Source: Bacteroidota bacterium
GTDB lineage: Bacteria > Bacteroidota > Bacteroidia > Cytophagales > Cyclobacteriaceae
DNA: 5,869 nt
Direction of reading: 5' to 3'
Assembly: GCA_003242315.1 (NCBI GenBank)
Contig: QGUY01000245.1
Location: 1-5,869, forward strand
Shown: positions 1 to 5,342 of the stretch, in pieces
Numbering within the stretch: the stretch's first letter is position 1
Layout of the letters: every line of letters begins with the position of its first letter
Notes under the pieces: model-generated
What the model was told of the DNA's origin: nothing
The model's input: only the letters and a program-made list of their open reading frames with translations
Databases searched by the model: none
Position numbers and translations under genes: made by a program

Positions 1-302
1 CCCAGCACAACGACGAGTTTTATAAGGATGGCGACCGCATTCGTACCCGAACCAACCATTCGGGCGGCATTCAGGGAGGCATTTCAAACGGCGAGGACAT
101 TTACTTCAACGTTGCTTTCAAACCGGTAGCAACCCTGATGCAGGACCAACGGAGCGTGGACAAGGAAGGGAATGAAGTTATCGTTTCTGGGAAGGGGCGT
201 CACGACCCGTGTGTCGTGCCGCGTGCAGTGCCGATTGTAGAGGCGATGGCAGCGCTGGTCTTGGCTGATTTTGTATTACGCGCCAAGGGCAATAAACTTT
301 AA
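1..302 (+). CDS. aroC: Chorismate synthase, C-terminal part (5' end outside window)
   Basis: The enzyme converts 5-enolpyruvylshikimate-3-phosphate to chorismate, the last shikimate-pathway step, in the cytoplasm with reduced FMN. The window holds only the last 99 codons (first full codon at base 3, stop TAA at 300-302), about a quarter of the usual ~360 residues. Two conserved family blocks are visible: GGIQGGISNG at fragment residues 21-30, and GRHDPC at 65-70 followed by an RAVPIVEAMAALVLAD segment. Their order and their distance to the C-terminus match known AroC proteins, with a short basic tail after the last helix. No frameshift or truncation is seen in this part. A 68-bp gap without a clear hairpin terminator separates it from the next gene, so read-through is possible. 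The family call is secure; the N-terminal region cannot be judged. Confidence 0.96.
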   Translation, partial: QHNDEFYKDGDRIRTRTNHSGGIQGGISNGEDIYFNVAFKPVATLMQDQRSVDKEGNEVIVSGKGRHDPCVVPRAVPIVEAMAALVLADFVLRAKGNKL

Positions 303-370
303 AAAAGGGACAAAATCAAGGTGAAAGTTTCCGGAATTCTCTTGACCTTACCGAACAAATAGATCGGTGA

Positions 371-724
371 ATGGAGAAAACTGTACTTACCAGTCAATAC
401 GGTGAACTGAAATTGTCGGACGGAGAGGATGAGATTCTCGAATTCATCAAGAAGGTCCGCAATGATCTGATTCGCGATTTCCTTGACGAACGCTTTCTCA
501 GGGAGTACGTGCAATCAAAGTACCATTACTCGGATGTTTCTTCCGTTAAAGTTCAGTTTATTCGTAAAGGTCTTAAGGAACTCTACGCCTCGGAGGTCAA
601 CCGGGCACATTATAAACCGTTAATCGACGAAATACAGACACACGAGCGAATATCGCTTTCGGAGGGCAACGAAGTTCTTTTTTACAGGGATGTGGAAAGC
701 ATATTCGAACGCTACATCTTCTGA
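371..724 (+). CDS. Small uncharacterised protein, 117 aa
   Basis: I do not recognise this family. The start is well constrained: a TGA lies in frame directly before the ATG (368-370), so translation cannot begin earlier. The protein is highly charged, with no signal peptide, membrane segment or cysteine, which suggests a soluble cytoplasmic protein. Residues about 19-50 and 60-90 look helical and rich in Lys, Arg, Glu and Asp; the C-terminus ends in an aromatic-rich FERYIF. No catalytic motif or metal-binding pattern stands out. It lies 68 bp after aroC and only 18 bp before the SGNH hydrolase gene, in the same direction, so these may share a transcript. That it is real rests on its fit between two genes, its unremarkable protein-like composition and the lack of a better frame. 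Function is unknown. Confidence 0.72.
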   Translation: MEKTVLTSQYGELKLSDGEDEILEFIKKVRNDLIRDFLDERFLREYVQSKYHYSDVSSVKVQFIRKGLKELYASEVNRAHYKPLIDEIQTHERISLSEGNEVLFYRDVESIFERYIF

Positions 725-742
725 TCCCTCCGTCCACTTTAC

Positions 743-1426
743 ATGAGTAAACAGAGCTACGGATTTCTTCTGACGATATTCGTTTGGATGCTGGGTACGC
801 TGCAATGCAGCGATGAGCCACGCCGCTTCGGGTTGATCATTGGCGACTCACATGCTGCCCTACCAACGGGCTGGGCAACCCAGCTTCAAAAACTGCGGCC
901 GCAGGATTCTCTATTCAACTTCGCGATCAGCGGAAACACTATTGGGTTTGACAATCTGGGCAAGAAAGAACTCAATGAGCTGAGAAATATTTATTACCGA
1001 CTGGCCCAGGCTGATAATGCGATGCAGCACATCGATTACATTATCATCCTTCTCGGCACCAACGATTGCAAGGCTGTCTACGATTCCCTTCAGTCGCTCG
1101 TTCCCGCCAACCTTGAACGATTGTTATCCATCGTCACGAACTACGACTTTACCAGCAATTCGAAACCCGATGTCCTTGTCGTCACACCACCACCCATTGC
1201 GGCAGACTCGCTGATGGAAGAAAAATACTCAGGTGCACGGGAAAGGCTGCATAAGCTCCTACCCCACTACCAGCGGCTCGCCACACGATTTAGTTGTCGT
1301 TTTGTTGACATCCACGAAAAACTTGAAAACGATTTCGCAACGTTGACAGAGGATGGCATCCACCTTACGGAGGAAGGATACAGACGGGTCGCCGAACTTA
1401 TCAATGCGGCCATTCAGCAACGGTAG
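743..1426 (+). CDS. SGNH/GDSL-family hydrolase, exported, possible lipoprotein
   Basis: This 227-residue protein carries the SGNH hydrolase blocks in order: block I GDSH at 34-37 with nucleophile Ser36, block II Gly64 (ISGN), block III GTND at 105-108 with Asn107, and block V DGIHLT at 204-209 with Asp204 and His207. All four SGNH residues are present, so an active esterase or deacylase is expected; the substrate cannot be told. Residues 6-20 are hydrophobic after a Lys at position 3 and lead to TLQC-SDEP, with Cys22. The -1 Gln is poor for a lipobox, but the acidic run after Cys resembles the surface-export signal of Bacteroidota lipoproteins. It may therefore be lipid-anchored or simply cleaved and secreted. 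Length is normal for a single SGNH domain. No Shine-Dalgarno sequence precedes the ATG, and an 18-bp gap to the upstream gene suggests cotranscription. Confidence 0.9.
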   Translation: MSKQSYGFLLTIFVWMLGTLQCSDEPRRFGLIIGDSHAALPTGWATQLQKLRPQDSLFNFAISGNTIGFDNLGKKELNELRNIYYRLAQADNAMQHIDYIIILLGTNDCKAVYDSLQSLVPANLERLLSIVTNYDFTSNSKPDVLVVTPPPIAADSLMEEKYSGARERLHKLLPHYQRLATRFSCRFVDIHEKLENDFATLTEDGIHLTEEGYRRVAELINAAIQQR

Positions 1427-1445
1427 CTCGCCAGTTTCGAGCGAA

Positions 1446-1480
1446 TTTGCTTTCATCCAATTCAAGGATGATTAATTTTG
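1446..1480 (+). promoter_or_regulatory. Bacteroidota-type promoter for the symporter gene
   Basis: TAATTTTG at 1473-1480 exactly matches the Bacteroidota -7 consensus TAnnTTTG. TTTG at 1446-1449 can serve as the -33 element, with a 23-bp spacer at the long end of the accepted range. It sits in the 79-bp gap between the hydrolase and the symporter gene, leaving a leader of about 20 nt before the ATG at 1506. Consensus match only. Confidence 0.55.
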
Positions 1481-1505
1481 ATCATTGAGGTCGAATCCAC
1501 ACCGC

Positions 1506-2798
1506 ATGAAGAAGAAAAAAATCCCCCTTTACGTAAAGATTCTGATTGGTATGGGCCTGGGCCTCATATGGGGCCTCAGTGCCAAATCGCTCGGCCTTGT
1601 TGAATTCACTCAAGATTGGATAAAACCCTGGGGTGACATTTTTATTCGTGCACTCAAACTCATTGCCATCCCGCTCATCATTTTCTCCCTCATCGACGGC
1701 GTTTCCAACCTTTCAGACATATCCAAGCTATCGCGCATCGGCGGCAGAACCATCGCCTTTTATTTTACGACAACCATAGTGGCCATTTCTGTCGGTCTCG
1801 TCCTTGTTAACATAATTCGCCCGGGAAAGCTGCTCTCCGATGAACGACGCGAATCCCTGCGTGAGACTTACGCATCACAACTTGATGAAACTGTTGTCTC
1901 GGCACATGAACTTGGTGAGGCGGGGCCGCTTCAGCCGGTCGTGGATATTGTACCCGACAACTTTTTCAACGCCGCCTCAAGCAACAGCAACATGTTGCAG
2001 ATTATTTTCTTCTCTATCCTTTTTGGGGTAGCGATGATCCTTACCAAGTCGGAAAAGGTCACTCCGGTTAAGGCTTTCTTTGACGGCGCAAATCACGTGG
2101 TCCTCAGGATTGTGGATATCATCATGCAATTTGCCCCGATAGGGGTGTTCGCGCTCCTCGCAAGCCTTAACATTGACGGCGAGCTGATGATGGCGCTGGG
2201 CACATATAGCCTCAACGTAGTGTTGGCGCTCGCGGCAATGATGTTCCTGGTGTATCCTGTCATCCTCAGGCTCTTCACCCGCATGAAAGTAGCAACCTTC
2301 TACAAAGGCATCCTGCCTGCGCAGATGCTGGCGTTCTCCACGAGTTCCAGCGCGGCGACTTTGCCGGTAACCATGGATTGCGCAGAGCGGAATCTCGGTG
2401 TAGCGGAAGAAATTTCCAGCTTTGTTCTTCCTCTGGGTGCGACTATTAATATGGATGGCACCGCCATCCACCAGGGAGTTTCCGCCGTGTTTATCGCACA
2501 GGCGTTTGGTATCGATCTTACCCTCGGTCAGCAACTCACCATCCTTCTCACGGCAGTGCTGTCGTCGATAGGCGCCGCCGCCGTTCCCGGTGCTGGCATT
2601 ATCATGCTCGTTATCGTCATGGAAGCAGTGGGACTCGATCCCTTGGGTCTCGCATTGATCCTGGCTGTTGACCGACCCCTTGACATGATGCGTACGGTAG
2701 TAAATATTACAGGCGATTCGACCGTGGCAGTGGTGGTCGCACACTCGGAAAACAGCCTGAACACGCCCGCAGGTGAGCCGGCCGATCCGGTATCTTAA
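1506..2798 (+). CDS. Dicarboxylate/amino acid:cation symporter (SLC1/DAACS family), likely glutamate/aspartate uptake
   Basis: This 430-residue inner-membrane carrier has the full GltPh/GltP architecture. Visible substrate-site motifs are the hairpin-1 serine tip STSSSAATLP (278-287), the TM7 signature NMDGT (315-319), hairpin 2 GAAAVPGAG (356-364), and TM8 with Asp393, Arg396, Asn400 and Asp404. By homology these match GltPh Asp394, Arg397, Asn401 and Asp405. The Arg is known to bind the side-chain carboxylate, so an acidic substrate (glutamate, aspartate or a C4-dicarboxylate) is inferred rather than a neutral one. The coupling ion (Na+ or H+) cannot be decided. A polar loop at about 105-150 separates the early helices, and a hydrophilic Pro-rich tail follows TM8. 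I chose the ATG at 1506; a TTG at 1485 would add seven residues but lies too near the likely promoter, and MKKKK is a typical N-terminus. No frame damage is seen. Confidence 0.95.
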   Translation: MKKKKIPLYVKILIGMGLGLIWGLSAKSLGLVEFTQDWIKPWGDIFIRALKLIAIPLIIFSLIDGVSNLSDISKLSRIGGRTIAFYFTTTIVAISVGLVLVNIIRPGKLLSDERRESLRETYASQLDETVVSAHELGEAGPLQPVVDIVPDNFFNAASSNSNMLQIIFFSILFGVAMILTKSEKVTPVKAFFDGANHVVLRIVDIIMQFAPIGVFALLASLNIDGELMMALGTYSLNVVLALAAMMFLVYPVILRLFTRMKVATFYKGILPAQMLAFSTSSSAATLPVTMDCAERNLGVAEEISSFVLPLGATINMDGTAIHQGVSAVFIAQAFGIDLTLGQQLTILLTAVLSSIGAAAVPGAGIIMLVIVMEAVGLDPLGLALILAVDRPLDMMRTVVNITGDSTVAVVVAHSENSLNTPAGEPADPVS

Positions 2799-2820
2799 GC
2801 TACGATGAACTTATTTCCCG

Positions 2821-2847
2821 TTTGGCTGTTTGGATAGTGTAGTTTTG
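2821..2847 (+). promoter_or_regulatory. Candidate promoter upstream of nfu, distal
   Basis: TAGTTTTG at 2840-2847 is an exact TAnnTTTG match. TTTG at 2821-2824 could be the -33 element, but the 15-bp spacer is short. It would start transcription a few bases before the nfu ATG at 2862. It overlaps a second candidate, and the sequence does not say which is used. Confidence 0.4.
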
Positions 2848-2857
2848 ACAATCTTTG
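2829..2857 (+). promoter_or_regulatory. Candidate promoter upstream of nfu, proximal
   Basis: TTTG at 2829-2832, a 17-bp spacer and AATCTTTG at 2850-2857 match the Bacteroidota promoter layout with one mismatch (A for the first T). The -7-like element ends 4 nt before the nfu ATG, which would give a leaderless or nearly leaderless mRNA. The better spacing is balanced by the weaker -7 match compared with the overlapping distal candidate. Confidence 0.45.
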
Positions 2858-2861
2858 CGCC

Positions 2862-3434
2862 ATGAATAACCTGCCTAAATCTGTACACATCTACCTGGAG
2901 TCCAATCCCAATCCGAATTCGCTGAAATTCGTCGTCAATGACATGCTCGTGCCGGAAGGTTTCAGCTTTGATTTTCCAGATAAAGAAAGCGCAGAAGGCG
3001 CCCCCCTGGCACAGGAGCTTTTCGACTATCCCTTCGTTGAGCGGGTGTTTTTCATGAGCAACTTCGTTACGGTCACCAAGAAGGAAGACGTGGAATGGAT
3101 CGAGATCCAGTCGATCCTGAAGGATCATATCAGGAAGTATCTTGAATCTGGAAAATACGTGATAGAAATGTACGAGCCGGAAGCGCCGGCAGCGGAAGAG
3201 GATACTGAGACGGTCCAAAAGATAAAGACGATTCTGGAAGAGTATATCCGTCCCGCTGTTGAGCAGGATGGCGGTGCTATCACCTATCACTCATACAACG
3301 ACGGCGTGGTCCGCGTGAGGCTGCAGGGATCTTGCAGCGGCTGCCCCTCATCCATGATTACGCTTAAGGCCGGCATCGAAAACCTCTTCCGACGGATGAT
3401 GCCCGATGAAGTGAAGGCCGTCGAAGCATTCTGA
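2862..3434 (+). CDS. Nfu-type Fe-S cluster scaffold/carrier protein (Nfu_N plus NifU C-terminal domain)
   Basis: The 190-residue protein has the two-domain layout of NFU1-type proteins. The N-terminal Nfu_N domain spans about residues 7-100 and contains the hallmark ESNPNPNSLKF at 13-23. An acidic Pro/Ala-rich linker (about 105-116) leads to a NifU C-terminal domain at about 117-190. That domain carries the Cys158-Ser-Gly-Cys161 motif (GSCSGC), which in this family holds a [4Fe-4S] cluster bridged between two subunits for delivery to target enzymes. The EQDGGAI segment at 134-140 is also typical. Both cluster-binding cysteines are present. It is cytoplasmic, with no export signal. No other Fe-S assembly gene lies in the window, so it is separate from any suf or isc operon seen here. 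It has candidate promoters of its own and is followed after 16 bp by the EEP hydrolase gene. Confidence 0.95.
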   Translation: MNNLPKSVHIYLESNPNPNSLKFVVNDMLVPEGFSFDFPDKESAEGAPLAQELFDYPFVERVFFMSNFVTVTKKEDVEWIEIQSILKDHIRKYLESGKYVIEMYEPEAPAAEEDTETVQKIKTILEEYIRPAVEQDGGAITYHSYNDGVVRVRLQGSCSGCPSSMITLKAGIENLFRRMMPDEVKAVEAF

Positions 3435-3438
3435 GTAT

Positions 3439-3446
3439 TATATTCG
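3439..3446 (+). promoter_or_regulatory. Possible -7 element before the EEP hydrolase gene
   Basis: TATATTCG differs from TAnnTTTG at one base and ends 4 nt before the ATG at 3451, the same placement as the proximal nfu element. No TTG or TTTG is seen at a suitable distance upstream, so it is weak. Read-through from nfu is an adequate explanation for expression. Confidence 0.22.
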
Positions 3447-3450
3447 CGTT

Positions 3451-4293
3451 ATGCGAAATCTCATCCTCCTAATTGTTGTGCTGGCTGTAGGGACCCCGGT
3501 GTTCAGTTCAGCGCAGTCGCTGAAAGTCATGTCCTATAACATCCGTTACGATAACCCGGGGGACGGAAGAAACGCCTGGCCCCTTCGCAAGGACAGGCTC
3601 ATTCAACTCGTACGCGAACAGGCGCCTGACATACTTGGGGTACAGGAAGCGCTCCATCATCAGCTCACTGACATGCTTAACGGTCTGGAGGGTTATGCCG
3701 TCGTAGGCGTTGGTCGCGACGATGGCAAAGAGAAGGGAGAGTATTCCGCGATCCTGTACAAGAAGTCCGCCTTTGAATTGCGCGACCAGAATACATTCTG
3801 GCTCTCGGAAACTCCGAATGTGCCCGGAAGCAAGAGTTGGGACGCCGCTATCACCCGCGTCGTCACTTGGGCGCGGCTATACAGCAAGGACCTCGGAACA
3901 GAAATACTCGCAGTCAATACCCACTTCGATCACATTGGGAAAGAAGCCCGCCTCCGCAGCGCGGAGATGCTTCGCAAGAAAATCCCTGAACTGGCCGGCG
4001 ATCTTCCGGTAATCCTCACGGGCGACTTCAACACCACGCGAGACGATCCGCCCTATCAGGCGTTGATGAAATCCGGCGGATACGAACTCATTGACCCGGC
4101 ACCATCACCCGCGCCCCCTACCTTCTGTGGCTTTGAAGTGTTCAGCTCACAGGAATGCGTACCCATTGATTACATTTTTCTCAGCAAACACTGGCAGCAC
4201 ACAAGCTACGCGGTCCTCAACACAAGCAACGGAAGGGACTATCCTTCCGATCACTTACCGGTTCTGGTGAGCGTACGACTTGGCGGACGGTAA
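3451..4293 (+). CDS. Secreted endonuclease/exonuclease/phosphatase (EEP) family hydrolase
   Basis: This 280-residue protein has a signal peptide: hydrophobic residues 4-18, then SSA-QS with likely cleavage after Ala21, so it acts in the periplasm or outside. The mature part is one complete EEP (DNase I-like) domain. Metal and catalytic residues are present in order: Asn30 (SYNIR), Glu66 (GVQE), NTHFDH at 156-161 with His158, GDFN at 191-194 with Asp192 and Asn194, Asp240 (IDYIF), and the closing Asp267-His268 (SDHLPV). The family cleaves phosphodiester or phosphomonoester bonds; members act on DNA, phospholipids or inositol phosphates, and the substrate cannot be told from motifs. Cys226 and Cys236 are the only cysteines in the mature part and could form a disulfide. 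It starts 16 bp after nfu, and its last 39 bp overlap the convergent transporter gene. The start is supported by the signal peptide. Confidence 0.92.
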   Translation: MRNLILLIVVLAVGTPVFSSAQSLKVMSYNIRYDNPGDGRNAWPLRKDRLIQLVREQAPDILGVQEALHHQLTDMLNGLEGYAVVGVGRDDGKEKGEYSAILYKKSAFELRDQNTFWLSETPNVPGSKSWDAAITRVVTWARLYSKDLGTEILAVNTHFDHIGKEARLRSAEMLRKKIPELAGDLPVILTGDFNTTRDDPPYQALMKSGGYELIDPAPSPAPPTFCGFEVFSSQECVPIDYIFLSKHWQHTSYAVLNTSNGRDYPSDHLPVLVSVRLGGR

Positions 4294-5178
4294 CGCAGGG
4301 GACTTACGCATGTTGGTGAGATAAACGCCACCGACAATAGCGACCATTCCCAGGTAGTGGTTCAACATCAACTTTTCTCCATCCAACACACCCCACATTA
4401 CGGCGACGAGGGGAATGAGATACGTTACCGATGCTGTAAACAATGGCGTGCTAAGCTTTACCAGGCGATTGAAGACAATGGTGGCCACGGCGGTACTCAT
4501 CAGACCCAATAACACCACAAATCCAAATGACCTCCATGCCCCAGGTGTTGTAGACATCGTCTCTACAAAGTTGGTCGCACCAAACAGGTAGCCCATTGCA
4601 AATGGTCCGATGAGCAAAATAGAAACGCTCGTTATGGTCATCGACGGAAGATCGGCTACGCGATACTTGATAAAATTCACATTCGTTGCATAGAAAAGGC
4701 AAGCGATAATGATCAGGAGCGAGTACGCGTTGATTCCGCTTATGGACTCACCGGTGCGCGAAAGAATGAGCAACACAGTGCCCGTCAATCCGATGAAGAT
4801 ACCTAACAGGGCAGATCGGTGAAAGTGCTGTCCGAACAACACCGCGCCGATGATCAGCGTAAAGATCGGCGTGAGGCTATTGCCGATACCCGTGACGGCA
4901 CTCTCGAGGCGTGTCTGTGCAAAGGCAAAAAGAAATGACGGGATGAGAATACCCATGAGTCCCGACAGAAAAAGCCTGCCGTAGTGAGAAGGGGTCAGGT
5001 TGCGCAATTTCAACAGCGCAACCGGTAGCATGAACGTTGCTGCCGCACTTACGCGCAATGCCCCCACAACATCCGGATCGAATGCCTTCAATCCTTGCTT
5101 GATCAAAATGAATGAAGTTCCCCAAATGAGAGAAAGAAGAATCAGCAGCGCCAGCGGCAACCAACGGTGTTTTGTCAT
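4255..5178 (-). CDS. EamA/DMT-superfamily transporter, ten TM helices
   Basis: This 307-residue inner-membrane protein has the duplicated EamA fold. The first repeat covers about residues 10-139 and the second about 152-289, each with five hydrophobic helices (roughly 7-27, 37-57, 68-88, 97-115, 123-140, 150-170, 180-200, 217-237, 245-265, 273-290). Typical DMT features are WGTSFILIK near the start, the LTPIFTLIIGAVLFGQ end of the first repeat's fourth helix, and the matching LIPLVAVMWGVLDGE in the second repeat. Family members export amino acids, metabolites or drugs; the substrate cannot be inferred and there is no helpful partner gene. The ATG gives the normal length. No Shine-Dalgarno sequence precedes it. 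The stop codon lies inside the convergent hydrolase gene; the overlap encodes only the last 12 residues, a hydrophilic tail beyond the last helix. Confidence 0.93.
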   Translation of the reverse strand: MTKHRWLPLALLILLSLIWGTSFILIKQGLKAFDPDVVGALRVSAAATFMLPVALLKLRNLTPSHYGRLFLSGLMGILIPSFLFAFAQTRLESAVTGIGNSLTPIFTLIIGAVLFGQHFHRSALLGIFIGLTGTVLLILSRTGESISGINAYSLLIIIACLFYATNVNFIKYRVADLPSMTITSVSILLIGPFAMGYLFGATNFVETMSTTPGAWRSFGFVVLLGLMSTAVATIVFNRLVKLSTPLFTASVTYLIPLVAVMWGVLDGEKLMLNHYLGMVAIVGGVYLTNMRKSPALPSAKSYAHQNR

Positions 5179-5182
5179 ACAG

Positions 5183-5190
5183 GAAAGATT
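5183..5190 (-). promoter_or_regulatory. Possible -7-like element before the EamA gene
   Basis: On the - strand this reads AATCTTTC and ends 4 nt before the ATG, the same position as the AATCTTTG before nfu. It matches only four of the six fixed bases of TAnnTTTG. A TTG on the - strand (5214-5216) lies 23 bp upstream. It is proposed mainly because of the shared 10-mer GACAATCTTT. Confidence 0.25.
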
Positions 5191-5266
5191 GTCGGATGCC
5201 TAAACAACGCAGCCAATTGGGGAAAGTTTCAGATGTCGAAAAGATAGCAAGAAAACGTAGCTCTTT

Positions 5267-5287
5267 CAGTGGGCAATAGGCAGTGAG
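5267..5287. repeat. Degenerate 7-bp tandem repeat, three copies
   Basis: CAGTGGG, CAATAGG and CAGTGAG stand head to tail in the 142-bp gap between the dus and EamA genes. Copies 2 and 3 each differ from the first at one or two positions. Nothing coding covers it. It may be a fragment of a dispersed intergenic repeat, which one window cannot show. Confidence 0.55.
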
Positions 5288-5310
5288 TACCTTTTTTCAA
5301 GTTGAGGATT

Positions 5311-5342
5311 CTTCAACACTTCAGCACTTCAACACTTCTACG
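5311..5342. repeat. Degenerate 8-bp tandem repeat across the dus stop codon
   Basis: The + strand reads CTTCAACA, CTTCAGCA, CTTCAACA, CTTCTACG in a row, and the 12-mer CTTCAACACTTC recurs exactly at 5311-5322 and 5327-5338. The dus stop (TGA on the - strand, 5321-5323) falls in the second unit, so the repeat encodes the last residues of the protein and continues past it. Confidence 0.7.

Noticed and set aside
316..345. TCAAG / CTTGA inverted repeat after aroC as a terminator
   Set aside because: It has a five-base stem with a 20-base loop and no following T run, which is within chance.
1485..1505. Upstream TTG start adding seven residues to the symporter
   Set aside because: The ATG at 1506 gives a normal N-terminus, and the TTG begins only 5 bases after the likely -7 element, so it would probably lie at or before the transcription start.
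1977..2744. 255-residue open frame antisense to the symporter gene
   Set aside because: It is rich in His, Arg and Gln with no recognisable motif, and lies wholly opposite conserved transporter sequence. It is explained by the codon use of the real gene.
2811..3290. 159-residue open frame antisense to nfu
   Set aside because: It mirrors the Nfu coding sequence, has no domain of its own, and the + strand gene has clear Fe-S motifs.
3710..4012. 100-residue frame inside the EEP hydrolase gene, same strand
   Set aside because: It is an Arg/Ser-rich out-of-frame shadow of a gene with intact catalytic motifs.
5299..5320. Hairpin AAGTTGA / TCAAC-A-CTT after the dus gene as a terminator
   Set aside because: The stem is short and bulged, and in the direction of dus transcription it is followed by a run of A, not U.
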